Notes: generated from the letters alone by a model not told the origin. A stretch of DNA of 64,000 nt from Chryseobacterium sp. SSA4.19 (GCF_022601875.1 NZ_JAKVIP010000007.1:104157-168156); one strand, 5' to 3'; shown: positions 54,320 to 63,874, counted from the stretch's first letter. Made by a program: numbers and translations.

Positions 54320-57300
54320 TTATTCTGCTAAATTGATATCTTGTTGCTTGATAGGTTTTATTTTTTCCTGCAGAGTCTGGAAAACCACATATAAGACCGG
54401 AATGACAAATACTCCCAAAATAGTACCTATCAATAAGCCGATAGAAGCACCTGTCGCAATGGATCGGTTACCTACGGCACCGATTCCGCTCGCTAATACC
54501 AATGGTAGTAGGCCAAAGATAAAGGCCAGAGAAGTCATTAAAATCGGTCTTAATCTAGCTTTTGCCGCATTGATCGCCGACTCAACGATCGTTTCTCCGT
54601 GATGCCTTCTCTGAACGGCAAATTCAATAATCAAAATGGCATTTTTAGCTAATAAGCCTACCAACATAATCAATGCAATCTGGAAGTAAATGTTATTTTC
54701 AAGCCCCATAATCTTTTGCCCGAAATAGGCACCCATTACCCCAAGCGGAAGTGAAATGACCACAACCAAAGGTAAAATATAACTTTCATACTGAGCGGAA
54801 AGAATAAAATATACAAATACCAGACTCAAAGCAAAGATCAGCAAGGTCTGAGATCCCGAGCTCAATTCTTCTCTGGTAAGACCTGTAAATTCAACATCAT
54901 AGTTCTGATCCAGTGTTTCTTTGGCAACCTGCTGTACTGCAGTAATGGCATCTCCTGAACTGAAGCCGGCTTTGTTTGCTCCGGTAATCTTTACGGAAGT
55001 AAAAAGGTTATAACGCCCTACTGACTGAGGACCATAAGTTTTTGTCAACGTCACAAACTGTGAAATTGGTGACATTTCTCCCGAACTGGTTTTAATATAA
55101 TACTGGTTAAGGTTATCTGCATTCATCCGGTCTTCGGGAAGTGCCTGAATCATTACCCTGAACTGCTTTCCGTATTTGGTAAAGTCGGCACCGTAAATTC
55201 CTCCGATATATCCCTGCATGGTTGATAAGATATCATTCACTGAAACTCCTTTTTGTTTTGCCAGCGGAACATTAATCTCCATCATATACTGAGGATATTT
55301 TGTGTTGAATGAAGTCTGTGCAAATTCAATTTCCGGACGCTGCATTAAATTACCGATAAATTCATTCGTTTTTGCATCCAATTGTGCAAAATCGCCTCCT
55401 GATTTGTCTAAAAGTACCATCTCAAAACCTGCACTGTTCCCGAATCCCGGTACACTTGGCGGCTGGAAGAATACAACTTTCGCATCCGGTACTTTTCCTG
55501 CCAGGCCGAATAGCCGTTTGGAAATCTCTTCCGATGATAAACCGTCTCCTTTTCTATCATCAAATGGCTTTAATTTAATGAAAGCAAGTCCATTATTACT
55601 TCCGTTTCCGGATAATAATCCTCTACCCGTAGAAATGGTGACATTCTGGATTCCTGGTATTTTCATCGCATTTTTCTGCAGCGTTTTCAGAACATTGTAA
55701 GTTCTCTCCATGGATGCTCCCGGCGGAAGCTGTACATCGGTGAATATAATTCCTCTGTCTTCAGTCGGTACAAATCCTTTTTTCATACTGCCGTTAGCCC
55801 AGTAAATAATTCCTCCGGTCACCACAAGAATTACCAAGGTTACCCACTTATGCTTGATCAAAAAATTAAACCCTCTTCCATAGCGGTCTGTAGCTGTTTT
55901 AAAGCCTATATTGAACTTATAAAAGAACTTCTGGATGAAATTCTTATCCTTATATCCTTCATGATGATCTTCATGAGGTTTTAAAAATAATGAACATAAC
56001 ACCGGACTTAAAGTTAATGCATTAACCGCTGAGATGATAATGGCAATAATCAATGTGATCCCGAACTGCTGATAAAATACACCGGTTGGACCTGTAATGA
56101 ATGTAACGGGAATAAATACCGCTGCCATTACTAAGGTAATTGAAATAATTGCTCCGGTGATTTCATCCATTGCTTCAATCGTGGCTTTTTTTGCATCAGG
56201 AATTCCGTGCTCCATTTTAGCATGGACCGCCTCGACGACGACGATGGCATCATCCACTACGATACCGATAGCCAGTACCAAAGCAAAAAGCGTCAGTAAG
56301 TTTAATGAATATCCGAAAAGGTTCAGAAAGAAGAATGTTCCTACAATAGATACCGGAACCGCGATGGCCGGGATTAATGTCGATCTGAAATCCTGTAAGA
56401 AAATATAAACTACGATAAATACCAGAATAAATGCTTCTATCAGCGTATGAATTACTTTTTCAATGGATGCATCCAAAAATTCATTGGTATCAAAGTTAAA
56501 CGTATATTTAACACCTTCGGGATAAGAACTTTCATTCTCTTTCAGCTGTTTTTTGATGTTTTCAATAATTTCCTGGGCATTGGATCCCGGAGTCTGGAAA
56601 ACTCCCATACTGATGGACGGGTTATCCCCATTTTCACCGATTCCACTATATGATAAGCCACCCAATTCAACTTTCGCAACATCTTTCAACATTAAGTTTT
56701 GTCCATCAGGAAGAGATTTGATAATAATATCATCATATTGCTCCTTTTCGCTGAACTTGCCTACATATTTAATGATATATTCAAAAGAGCTTCCGCTATT
56801 CTGTCCTAAAGATCCTGCAGCAGCTTCCCTGCTCTGATCATTAATGGCAGCAGTAACTTCAGCCGGTGTGATTCCGTAGGCGGCAAGTTTAGCAGGATCA
56901 AGCCATATTCTCATTGAATAATTTTTGCCTCCGAAAACATTGGCTTCCCCTACTCCGTTAATCCTCTGAAGATCCGGAATTACGTTGATATTTAAAAAAT
57001 TCTGAAGGTATACATCATCAATATTTTTATTCTCAGAATAAAAAGAAAGGTACATCAAAGCACTGGTCTGCTGTTTCTGTGTAACCACCCCCGAACGGGT
57101 AACTTCACTAGGAAGAAGCGGGCTTGCTCTGGCCACACGGTTCTGTACGTTTACTGCAGCAATATCTGCATTAACGCCCTGCTTAAAAAACACCTGAATT
57201 TGTGCTGAACCGTCATTCCCGGCTGTTGAGGTAATATAGTCCATTCCCTCAACCCCGTTGATCTGTTCTTCGAGAGGAACAACAACACTTTTCATCACCG

Positions 57301-57466
57301 TTTCAGCATTGGCTCCTGTATAATTTGCCCTTACGCTTACCGTTGCCGGTGCAATATCAGGATACTGTGTCACCGGCAGCGAAATCAACCCCAAAATCCC
57401 AAGAATAACAATCAGGATGGAAATTACGGTAGATAAAACCGGTCTGTTTATAAAATTTTTAATCAT
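54320..57466 (-). CDS. RND (HAE1) multidrug efflux permease
   Basis: This 1048-aa AcrB/MexB-type proton antiporter has the N-terminal MIKNFINRPVLSTVISILIV. The proton-relay aspartates are in VLAIGIVVDDAIVVVEAVHA (TM4). Large periplasmic loops follow TM1 and TM7, and the second-half signature is GLLAKNAILIIEFAVQRRHH. Twelve membrane helices are expected. It directly abuts the adaptor gene (no gap). The drug spectrum cannot be deduced. Confidence 0.97.
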   Translation of the reverse strand: MIKNFINRPVLSTVISILIVILGILGLISLPVTQYPDIAPATVSVRANYTGANAETVMKSVVVPLEEQINGVEGMDYITSTAGNDGSAQIQVFFKQGVNADIAAVNVQNRVARASPLLPSEVTRSGVVTQKQQTSALMYLSFYSENKNIDDVYLQNFLNINVIPDLQRINGVGEANVFGGKNYSMRIWLDPAKLAAYGITPAEVTAAINDQSREAAAGSLGQNSGSSFEYIIKYVGKFSEKEQYDDIIIKSLPDGQNLMLKDVAKVELGGLSYSGIGENGDNPSISMGVFQTPGSNAQEIIENIKKQLKENESSYPEGVKYTFNFDTNEFLDASIEKVIHTLIEAFILVFIVVYIFLQDFRSTLIPAIAVPVSIVGTFFFLNLFGYSLNLLTLFALVLAIGIVVDDAIVVVEAVHAKMEHGIPDAKKATIEAMDEITGAIISITLVMAAVFIPVTFITGPTGVFYQQFGITLIIAIIISAVNALTLSPVLCSLFLKPHEDHHEGYKDKNFIQKFFYKFNIGFKTATDRYGRGFNFLIKHKWVTLVILVVTGGIIYWANGSMKKGFVPTEDRGIIFTDVQLPPGASMERTYNVLKTLQKNAMKIPGIQNVTISTGRGLLSGNGSNNGLAFIKLKPFDDRKGDGLSSEEISKRLFGLAGKVPDAKVVFFQPPSVPGFGNSAGFEMVLLDKSGGDFAQLDAKTNEFIGNLMQRPEIEFAQTSFNTKYPQYMMEINVPLAKQKGVSVNDILSTMQGYIGGIYGADFTKYGKQFRVMIQALPEDRMNADNLNQYYIKTSSGEMSPISQFVTLTKTYGPQSVGRYNLFTSVKITGANKAGFSSGDAITAVQQVAKETLDQNYDVEFTGLTREELSSGSQTLLIFALSLVFVYFILSAQYESYILPLVVVISLPLGVMGAYFGQKIMGLENNIYFQIALIMLVGLLAKNAILIIEFAVQRRHHGETIVESAINAAKARLRPILMTSLAFIFGLLPLVLASGIGAVGNRSIATGASIGLLIGTILGVFVIPVLYVVFQTLQEKIKPIKQQDINLAE

Positions 57467-58654
57467 TTAGAATTTCGGTTTTATAGATTCAACAAGGCTA
57501 TCCATTTTTACAGGCTTCGGCTTTATGGCCGTACCCGGTTTTAGAGCACCGATACCTGCCGCAACAATTGTTTCGCCTTTATTGACTCCTGATTTGATAA
57601 GCGCCATATTGTCTATCCTGTCAATGACGTTAATAACTACATTTCTTGCAGTATCTCCTTTGTCCACTTTGTATACATATACAATACCCTGCTGCTCATA
57701 AGTAGCACTTTCCGGAATTGCCAGGACATTATCATACGCTTTTGGCAGCCTGATGGTTCCGCTGTTTCCGTTGCTTAACAATTTCTGGGCATTTTTGAAG
57801 CTTACTCTGAACTGAATGGTTCCTGTGGTAGGATCAATCTGCCCCGTGATGGCTTCCACTCTTCCTTTTTCAGGATAAAGACTTCCGTTGGCCAACTGTA
57901 ATTCAACCATCGGAAGGTTTTTAATTTTTTCTGGCATGCTGGCACCTTTGGATTTTTCCAGGAAATCAAAGTATTCTTTTTCATTCATTGAAAAATAAGC
58001 ATAAATCTCAGAGGTATCTGATATCGTTGTTAAAGGGGTCTGGTCGGAAGGCCCTACCAAACTTCCTACTTTTAAAGGAAGCTTACCGATAACACCTGAA
58101 ATAGGTGCCCGTATGATAGAATATTCAATATTAGCCTCCACTCCTTTGTAATTGGCAACCGCCTGGCTTTTAGCAGCCCTGGCCTGCTGTAATTGGGCTT
58201 GTGCCTGTGCTAGATTTGCCTGTGCAGTCTGTAGTTGGACGTTGCTGATAATATTTTTCTGAACAAGCGGCTTCAGTTTGTTTACTTCCACATTGGCTGC
58301 GCTTACGGCTGCCTGTGCCGCTGCAATATTAGATTCCGCTGCACCGATCCCTGCTTTGGATGCCGCTGCATTCTGGCTTAAAATATTTGTTTCCAGACGA
58401 AACAGAGGCTGTCCTTTGGTAACATATTGTCCTTCATCCACCAAAAGCTGAGTGATATATCCCTGAATTTTCGCACGGACATCATTATTTACCCTTCCCT
58501 GGATGGTGGCAGGAAATGTTTGGTAACCTACTATATTTTTCGCCTCTACATTTACCACAGGATATGGTTTCGGGCCATCCTGTTTCGGAGCTTCTTTTTT
58601 GCAGGCTGTTAAAGAAAGTGCTGCAACAGAAAGTATAAGTAGCTTATTGTTCAT
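57467..58654 (-). CDS. RND efflux periplasmic adaptor (membrane fusion protein)
   Basis: This 395-aa lipoprotein (lipobox LTACKKEA) has a biotinyl-lipoyl part (VNNDVRAKIQGYITQLLVDE, GQYVTKGQPLFRLE). A long Ala/Gln-rich alpha-hairpin (about 85-165, AQANLAQAQAQLQQARAAKS) and a beta-barrel follow. It bridges permease and channel. The stop is adjacent to the permease start. The regulator gene precedes it by 1 bp. Confidence 0.95.
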   Translation of the reverse strand: MNNKLLILSVAALSLTACKKEAPKQDGPKPYPVVNVEAKNIVGYQTFPATIQGRVNNDVRAKIQGYITQLLVDEGQYVTKGQPLFRLETNILSQNAAASKAGIGAAESNIAAAQAAVSAANVEVNKLKPLVQKNIISNVQLQTAQANLAQAQAQLQQARAAKSQAVANYKGVEANIEYSIIRAPISGVIGKLPLKVGSLVGPSDQTPLTTISDTSEIYAYFSMNEKEYFDFLEKSKGASMPEKIKNLPMVELQLANGSLYPEKGRVEAITGQIDPTTGTIQFRVSFKNAQKLLSNGNSGTIRLPKAYDNVLAIPESATYEQQGIVYVYKVDKGDTARNVVINVIDRIDNMALIKSGVNKGETIVAAGIGALKPGTAIKPKPVKMDSLVESIKPKF

Positions 58655-58655
58655 T

Positions 58656-59117
58656 TTATAGTTTATTTAGAGATTCCTGAATATTTATTATATTTTTATT
58701 TAAAAGTGCTTTGTAGGCTTCCATCTTCTGGTCATTGCCATATCCGTCATCACGGTTTTTTTTGAAATGATCCAAATCATCCAGAAGCTTTAATTCATCG
58801 TGCATTTTCTGAACAATCTTTTCAAATCGTAACTTTTTATAACCGTCATTGATAAAAAAATACCGTTTCCGTTCATCCATTTTATTGTGATCTACAATAA
58901 GTTCTGCATTTAGAAGCAGCGAAAGGCTTGTAGAAACAGAACTTTTGCTCGCACTAAGCACTTCGACAAACTCGTCAAAAGTTATGCCTGCTTTATGATA
59001 ATCAAAAAGCAGGTAGGCATAAATTTTTGAAGCCAATGGAGGTAAGCTGAATACAGTACCGTAAAATTTTACAGCTTCCTGAAAAATTCTTTCATCAATT
59101 TCTATACTCTTATGCAT
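58656..59117 (-). CDS. GbsR/MarR-family transcriptional regulator of the efflux operon
   Basis: This 153-aa winged-helix protein has the recognition helix region ITFDEFVEVLSASKSSVSTS followed by LSLLLNAELI and the wing NKMDERKRYFFI, typical of GbsR-like MarR relatives. A C-terminal helical dimerisation arm follows. It is the first gene of the operon and probably represses it through the palindrome at 59147-59161. This is inferred from position; the ligand is unknown. Confidence 0.88.
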   Translation of the reverse strand: MHKSIEIDERIFQEAVKFYGTVFSLPPLASKIYAYLLFDYHKAGITFDEFVEVLSASKSSVSTSLSLLLNAELIVDHNKMDERKRYFFINDGYKKLRFEKIVQKMHDELKLLDDLDHFKKNRDDGYGNDQKMEAYKALLNKNIINIQESLNKL

Positions 59118-59134
59118 GGTATATAAATTTGATG

Positions 59135-59142
59135 CAAAAATA
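59135..59142 (-). promoter_or_regulatory. -7 box of the efflux operon promoter
   Basis: The minus strand reads TATTTTTG, 18 nt before the regulator ATG, with the palindrome just upstream. Confidence 0.65.
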
Positions 59143-59146
59143 TAAA

Positions 59147-59161
59147 TTAGTTCAGAACTAA
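59147..59161. promoter_or_regulatory. Candidate operator of the efflux regulator
   Basis: TTAGTTC-A-GAACTAA is a perfect 7-bp inverted repeat with a 1-bp centre, immediately upstream of the -7 box and so placed to block RNA polymerase. A further half-site CGAAC follows at 59163. Confidence 0.7.
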
Positions 59162-59232
59162 CCGAACAAACTTAATAGAGTTTATATATAAATTGTGTTA
59201 TAAAAAATCAATAAGACAGATTTTTATTATTA

Positions 59233-59745
59233 TTAAATTATGATTTTTTCAAAAGCTTTTCTCATTCCGCCCGCCAAAAAAACTTCGCCGCAGTAACTGT
59301 ATCCTTTACTTTCAAGAATTTTAAGCATGGCTATATTATCAAAATTCGTATCCACTTTAACACTTTGGATCCCCTGAGACTTCGTGAATTCTTCAATAAG
59401 GTCAAACAGTTTCTTCACCATTCCCTGACCAGCAAATTTTTCATCAACTGCCACCCGGTGAACTACAACAAATTCTCCGTTACTCAGCCAGGCTCCGTCA
59501 ATGGTACTGTAAGCGGGCTCATCATTTAAGATCAGTGCCGTGTATACTGCAATTTCACCATTGACAGTCATTACATATCCAAAGCCTTTCTCAATATCAT
59601 TTTCTACCGTTCCCAGGTTTGGATATCCGTCCTGCCATTGTGTACTTCCGTCTTTTTTTCTTCTTTCAATAGCCTGCTGTATAATAGTCCAGATCATATC
59701 ACGGTCTCCGGCTTCTGCTTTTCTTAATCTGATTTCTGAATTCAT
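59233..59745 (-). CDS. GNAT family N-acetyltransferase
   Basis: This 170-aa protein begins with the short beta-alpha EIRLRKAEAGDRDMIWTIIQ. The acetyl-CoA-binding motif A is VVVHRVAVDEKFAGQGMVKK (the Q/RxxGxG/A loop as AGQGMVKK). Motif B is VKVDTNFDNIAMLKILESKG. The acceptor is unknown. Single gene, divergent from nothing near it; its own upstream region (59746-59900) shows no clear promoter. Confidence 0.9.
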   Translation of the reverse strand: MNSEIRLRKAEAGDRDMIWTIIQQAIERRKKDGSTQWQDGYPNLGTVENDIEKGFGYVMTVNGEIAVYTALILNDEPAYSTIDGAWLSNGEFVVVHRVAVDEKFAGQGMVKKLFDLIEEFTKSQGIQSVKVDTNFDNIAMLKILESKGYSYCGEVFLAGGMRKAFEKIII

Positions 59746-59916
59746 TGCTGTAAAAATTTGTAAATAGCTTGCCTTGTTTTCCTTTCAATACTAATCATTT
59801 ATCAATTAATTGATTTTATAATTATCACAAGATAATATCTGATTATATTGCATATAACCAATCTGGCTTTTAAAGTTAAAAAGCAAGCAGTTTATGGATA
59901 AAAGATTCAATTAAAA

Positions 59917-59948
59917 AACCGAAAACTAATTGGAATTAATTTTCGGTT
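59917..59948 (-). terminator. Rho-independent terminator after the DUF2007 gene
   Basis: The long stem AACCGAAAACTAATT/AATTAATTTTCGGTT has one mismatch and a GG loop. The minus strand after it is TTTTTTAATTG. Confidence 0.88.
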
Positions 59949-59982
59949 TGAAGTAGTAAAATTTAAAATTATGAAATTGTTT

Positions 59983-60213
59983 TTATTGATTTTCACTTTG
60001 CTGGAGATAAGCATCGATGATCTCGAATGCTTTTTTTTCATCTTCCAGATCTACCATTACTTTTAACGATGTAGCCGTTGGCGTAGTGGTAAAAGTAAGG
60101 TAATTGTTTTCAACTTCATTGGTAATTTGGGCATCGTCCAGTTTGGATTTTATCAATTGGATTTCTGCCGGTTTGTCGCTTTCAAAAACTGATACTCTTG
60201 TACTTCTTTCCAT
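59983..60213 (-). CDS. DUF2007-like small protein
   Basis: In this 76-aa protein the beta-alpha-beta pattern RVSVFESDKPAEIQLIKSKL, then LKVMVDLEDEKKAFEIIDAY, fits the putative signal-transducing DUF2007 family, with a ferredoxin-like fold. The typical zinc-ribbon extension is absent. Lies 61 bp after the lysine transaminase gene and may be cotranscribed. Confidence 0.75.
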   Translation of the reverse strand: MERSTRVSVFESDKPAEIQLIKSKLDDAQITNEVENNYLTFTTTPTATSLKVMVDLEDEKKAFEIIDAYLQQSENQ

Positions 60214-60274
60214 GTTCTGTCTCGTTTAAGTATTTAAATTTATAACAATTTTTTGAAAATTACAAGTCTAAAGT

Positions 60275-61600
60275 TTAAATTTTGTTAATATTGTTTTCAA
60301 TTTTATCCAGTGCAAGCTGAATTTCCTCTTGAGTTACATTCAGATGAGGTCTGAAACGAAGCGACTGGTCTCCGCATGCCAGAATGATCATTCCATCTTT
60401 CCAAAGCTCATCTCTTAATAAGTTTCTTTGCTCGTGGGTAGGCAGGTCAATGGCACACATCAATCCCCTTCCTCTGGCATTGGTCAGTTTTTCAGGGTAT
60501 CTTTCCTCTAATTTTTTCAGTCCTTCCAGCAGGTAATTTCCTACGGTTCTTGCATTTTCTACCAGGTTTTCCTTTTCAATAACTTCCATGACCAACTGGA
60601 AACGCAGCATGTCGATGAAGTTTCCGCCAAATGTTGAATTAATCCTAGAGCTCTCCCTGAATACATTGTCAGAGATTTCATCAAATTTTTCTTTATTTGC
60701 CAAGACACCGCATACCTGGGCTTTTTTACCGAAAGAAATGATGTCCGGCTTCGCAGTAAAGTGCTGGAAAGCCCACATTTTACCTGTAATGCCAATACCG
60801 GTCTGGACTTCATCAAAAATAAGAAGGATCTCATGCTGGTCACAGATCTTTCTGATACCCATTAGGAATTCGTCCCTGAAATGATTGTCGCCGCCTTCTG
60901 CCTGGATCGGCTCGATAATAATGCAGGCTACTTTGTTAGGGTTCATCAGGATGGCTTCTTCAATATTCAGCAATGCCAATCTTTCGTTTCTGATGGTTTC
61001 TTCTAAATTTTCCTCTGTGATTGGGAAAGTCAGCTTAGGATTTAAGATTCTCGGCCAGTCAAACATAGGGAAATACTGATATTTTCTGGGATCAGAAGTA
61101 TTGGTTAAGCTTAAGGTATAACCGCTTCTTCCATGGAATGCCTGTCTGAAATGGATACAGATACCCGCTTCAAGATCGAGCCCTTTTTCAAAATTCTTTT
61201 TGGTTTTCCAGTCGAAACATGCTTTCATGGCATTTTCAACCCCTAATGAACCACCTTCGATAAAGAAAGCATACTGAAGCTCTTTAGGAATTACTACCCT
61301 TTCAAAAACCTCCAGAAAATGTGCATATTCTTCTGAGTAAACATCTGCAAGGGTCGGTTTATTAACTGCCATTTTTCCCAGCCATTCTGATTTTTCCATC
61401 AGGTAAGGATGGTTATAACCGATGGAAGCCGAAGCAAACATCGAAAACATATCCAGATATTTTTTGTTGGTGAGCTTATCATAAAGCCAAGACCCCTGTG
61501 ATTTTTCAATATCCATTACGAAATCAAAACCGTCTGCCAGTACGTGTCTGCCAATGGTCTCTTTAACTTTATTTGCCTGTATATCTATTGTTTGTTCCAT
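60275..61600 (-). CDS. lat: L-lysine 6-transaminase
   Basis: This 441-aa class III PLP aminotransferase moves the epsilon-amino group of lysine to 2-oxoglutarate. The product, 2-aminoadipate 6-semialdehyde, cyclises to piperideine-6-carboxylate. FVMDIEKSQGSWLYDKLTNK and MFSMFASASIGYNHPYL at the N-terminus are specific to LAT. IFDEVQTGIGITGKMWAFQH and the PLP lysine in ISFGKKAQVCG (Lys292) follow. The aldehyde dehydrogenase next to it uses the product, which makes the assignment strong. Confidence 0.94.
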   Translation of the reverse strand: MEQTIDIQANKVKETIGRHVLADGFDFVMDIEKSQGSWLYDKLTNKKYLDMFSMFASASIGYNHPYLMEKSEWLGKMAVNKPTLADVYSEEYAHFLEVFERVVIPKELQYAFFIEGGSLGVENAMKACFDWKTKKNFEKGLDLEAGICIHFRQAFHGRSGYTLSLTNTSDPRKYQYFPMFDWPRILNPKLTFPITEENLEETIRNERLALLNIEEAILMNPNKVACIIIEPIQAEGGDNHFRDEFLMGIRKICDQHEILLIFDEVQTGIGITGKMWAFQHFTAKPDIISFGKKAQVCGVLANKEKFDEISDNVFRESSRINSTFGGNFIDMLRFQLVMEVIEKENLVENARTVGNYLLEGLKKLEERYPEKLTNARGRGLMCAIDLPTHEQRNLLRDELWKDGMIILACGDQSLRFRPHLNVTQEEIQLALDKIENNINKI

Positions 61601-61702
61601 ATTTGTGAATTGAAATTTATTAAAAGATTAAAAATCAAGGCATTCTGCTTCATTAAATTATTCATCTTTTAATTTTAAATGGTTTAGTTTAAAGTGATAC
61701 TT

Positions 61703-63253
61703 TTATAAGTCAAATTTAATTCCTTGTGCCAGAGGAAGATTTGTTGTGTAATTGATAGTGTTGGTTTGGCGTCTCATATAGTATTTCCAGACATCCGAAC
61801 CAGACTCCCTGCCGCCGCCGGTTTCTTTTTCACCACCGAACGCTCCGCCGATTTCGGCACCGGAAGTCCCGATATTGACATTGGCAATTCCGCAGTCTGA
61901 GCCTGCATGGGAAAGGAACAGTTCAGCTTCTCTTAAGTTTTGGGTCATAATAGCAGATGACAATCCCTGCGGAACATCATTCTGGATTGCAATGGCTTCA
62001 TCTAATGTATTGTATTTGATCAGGTATAGGATCGGAGCAAAAGTTTCATGCTGAACGATTTCATAAGAATTCTGTACTTCGGCGATACATGGTTTTACGT
62101 AGCAGCCGGATTCATACCCTTTGCCCTGAAGAACTTCACCTTCAACCACGAAATTTCCGCCTTCTTCTTTGCATTTTCTGATCGATTCCTCGTACTGGGT
62201 AACGGCAGCTTTATCAATAAGCGGTCCTACGTGGTTGCTTTCATCCAGCGGATTCCCGATCTTCAGTTGTCCATATGCTTTTACCAGTCTGTTTTTCACT
62301 TCATCATACACGCTTTCATGAATGATCAGCCTTCTTGTTGAGGTACATCTTTGTCCGGCAGTTCCTACGGCTCCGAAAACCGCTCCGATGATCGACATAT
62401 CAATGTCTGCATCTTTAGAGATGATGATGGCATTATTTCCTCCCAATTCAAGGATGGATTTCCCGAATCTTTCGGCAACTTTTGAAGATACCATTCTTCC
62501 GACCCTTGTAGAGCCGGTGAATGAAATCAGGGAAACTCTTTTATCATCTACTAATTTTTGTCCGATTTCATGATCTGAAACCAAAACGCTTGAAATTCCG
62601 TCATAGAGATTGTTTTCCTTTAAAACTTCATTCATGATATTCTGGCAGGCAATGGCACAAAGCGGTGTTTTTTCTGAGGGCTTCCAGATCGTTACATTTC
62701 CGCAGATCCAAGCCAAAGCTGTATTCCAGGCCCAAACGGCTACCGGAAAGTTAAAAGCGGTAATGATTCCCAATACGCCAAGCGGATGGTACTGCTCATA
62801 CATTCTGTGTCCCGGTCTCTCCGAGTGCATGGTATATCCGTGAAGCTGTCTTGAAACTCCTACCGCAAAATCACAGATGTCGATCATTTCCTGAACTTCC
62901 CCTAATCCTTCCTGTAAAGATTTACCCATTTCATAAGAAACAAGCTTTCCTAAATCATCTTTATATGTTCTTAATTTCTGGCCAAGCTGCCTTACAAGCT
63001 CCCCTCTTTTAGGAGCCGGAATAAGCCTGAACTCTTTAAATGCTTTTTGAGCCGTTTCAATTACTTTGTCGTAATCAGATTCTGCGGAAGTCTTAATTTT
63101 AGCAATCAGCTTTCCGTCTACAGGAGAGTAGCTCTCTATAGTTTTCCCTGATGCAAAGTATTTTCCGCCCGATGAAGTCCCCTTGTTTTCTTCTTTGATC
63201 CCTAGATTTTTGAGTGTTTTTTCAATTCCAAAATCCTTTACTTTTTTAGACAT
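61703..63253 (-). CDS. Aldehyde dehydrogenase, probable L-piperideine-6-carboxylate dehydrogenase (ALDH7 type)
   Basis: This 516-aa NAD-dependent aldehyde dehydrogenase has AFNFPVAVWAWNTALAWICG (cofactor site), FTGSTRVG, catalytic Glu269 in LELGGNNAII and Cys303 in GTAGQRCTSTRRL. The EIGGAFGGEKETGGGRESGS ending is that of the ALDH7 / piperideine-6-carboxylate group. It oxidises the LAT product to 2-aminoadipate. Its gene is upstream of lat in the same direction, 102 bp apart. Confidence 0.93.
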   Translation of the reverse strand: MSKKVKDFGIEKTLKNLGIKEENKGTSSGGKYFASGKTIESYSPVDGKLIAKIKTSAESDYDKVIETAQKAFKEFRLIPAPKRGELVRQLGQKLRTYKDDLGKLVSYEMGKSLQEGLGEVQEMIDICDFAVGVSRQLHGYTMHSERPGHRMYEQYHPLGVLGIITAFNFPVAVWAWNTALAWICGNVTIWKPSEKTPLCAIACQNIMNEVLKENNLYDGISSVLVSDHEIGQKLVDDKRVSLISFTGSTRVGRMVSSKVAERFGKSILELGGNNAIIISKDADIDMSIIGAVFGAVGTAGQRCTSTRRLIIHESVYDEVKNRLVKAYGQLKIGNPLDESNHVGPLIDKAAVTQYEESIRKCKEEGGNFVVEGEVLQGKGYESGCYVKPCIAEVQNSYEIVQHETFAPILYLIKYNTLDEAIAIQNDVPQGLSSAIMTQNLREAELFLSHAGSDCGIANVNIGTSGAEIGGAFGGEKETGGGRESGSDVWKYYMRRQTNTINYTTNLPLAQGIKFDL

Positions 63254-63331
63254 AAAAATTTTACTTTTCGTTTTCCCTAAAGTTAAAAATATTACGCGAA
63301 CTGCAAAATTTTAATTTTACAGTCTTTTTTA

Positions 63332-63362
63332 TTTGGACTAATTATAAACATGCTTATCTTTG
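63332..63362 (+). promoter_or_regulatory. Promoter of the 65-aa membrane protein gene
   Basis: TTTG (63332-63335), exactly 19 bp, then TATCTTTG (63355-63362). A perfect match to the Bacteroidetes consensus, 25 nt before the ATG. Confidence 0.9.
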
Positions 63363-63387
63363 TACAGTAATCACTTGCATTTCAGAA

Positions 63388-63585
63388 ATGGAAAATAATA
63401 AAACGATACAGGAACCGGCAGAAGAAAAGAAATCCTCTAAGTGGAAAAGCCTGGTAAAAAAGTTTGGGATAGGAGGAATTATATTTTTCACTGTTAAAGG
63501 CATCATTACCTCTACTCTTATTTACTTTCTCGGTAAAAATTTCTGGACGGTCATCAGTAATTACTTCTCAACAATCTTTGATTAA
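63388..63585 (+). CDS. Small membrane protein, hypothetical
   Basis: This 65-aa protein has a charged N-terminus (ENNKTIQEPAEEKKSSKWKS), an amphipathic segment, then one hydrophobic helix GGIIFFTVKGIITSTLIYFL and a final aromatic stretch. It recurs as a short 'KKFGIGG.xFF..KG' protein in flavobacteria; function unknown. A consensus promoter and a strong terminator frame it, which supports expression. Confidence 0.75.
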   Translation: MENNKTIQEPAEEKKSSKWKSLVKKFGIGGIIFFTVKGIITSTLIYFLGKNFWTVISNYFSTIFD

Positions 63586-63606
63586 TTTAATTGATAATAT
63601 GAACTG

Positions 63607-63634
63607 AAAAAGCAGAGAAATTTCTCTGCTTTTT
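63607..63634. terminator. Bidirectional rho-independent terminator
   Basis: A perfect 14-bp palindrome AAAAAGCAGAGAAA/TTTCTCTGCTTTTT is followed by more Ts on the plus strand and T-rich ends on the minus strand. It lies between the convergent 65-aa and RHH genes. Confidence 0.92.
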
Positions 63635-63684
63635 TTTGAATAGTTAATCTATCCACCGCTAAACATGAATGATTATCATCCTGA

Positions 63685-63873
63685 TTATCCTTTCTTCTTT
63701 CTTCCGGAATCAGTTAAGCTCTGATGCAGCAAATACTCAATCTGTCCGTTTACACTCCGGAATTCATCATTTGCCCATTTTTCCAGAAGTTTGTAAGTAG
63801 ACTCATCGATCCTGAGGACAAAAGACTTTTTGCTTTTGCTTTCGGAAGGATTCTGAGCTTTTTCTGATTTCAT
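63685..63873 (-). CDS. Arc-like ribbon-helix-helix DNA-binding protein
   Basis: In this 62-aa protein, after a disordered N-terminus of about 15 residues, KKSFVLRIDESTYKLLEKWA carries the N-terminal beta-strand and first helix. NDEFRSVNGQIEYLLHQSLT supplies the turn and second helix of the Arc/MetJ fold. It is probably a dimeric DNA-binding regulator. Its ATG lies one base from a TTTA tetranucleotide tract (63875-63904), which may alter expression. Confidence 0.8.
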   Translation of the reverse strand: MKSEKAQNPSESKSKKSFVLRIDESTYKLLEKWANDEFRSVNGQIEYLLHQSLTDSGRKKKG

Positions 63874-63874
63874 C

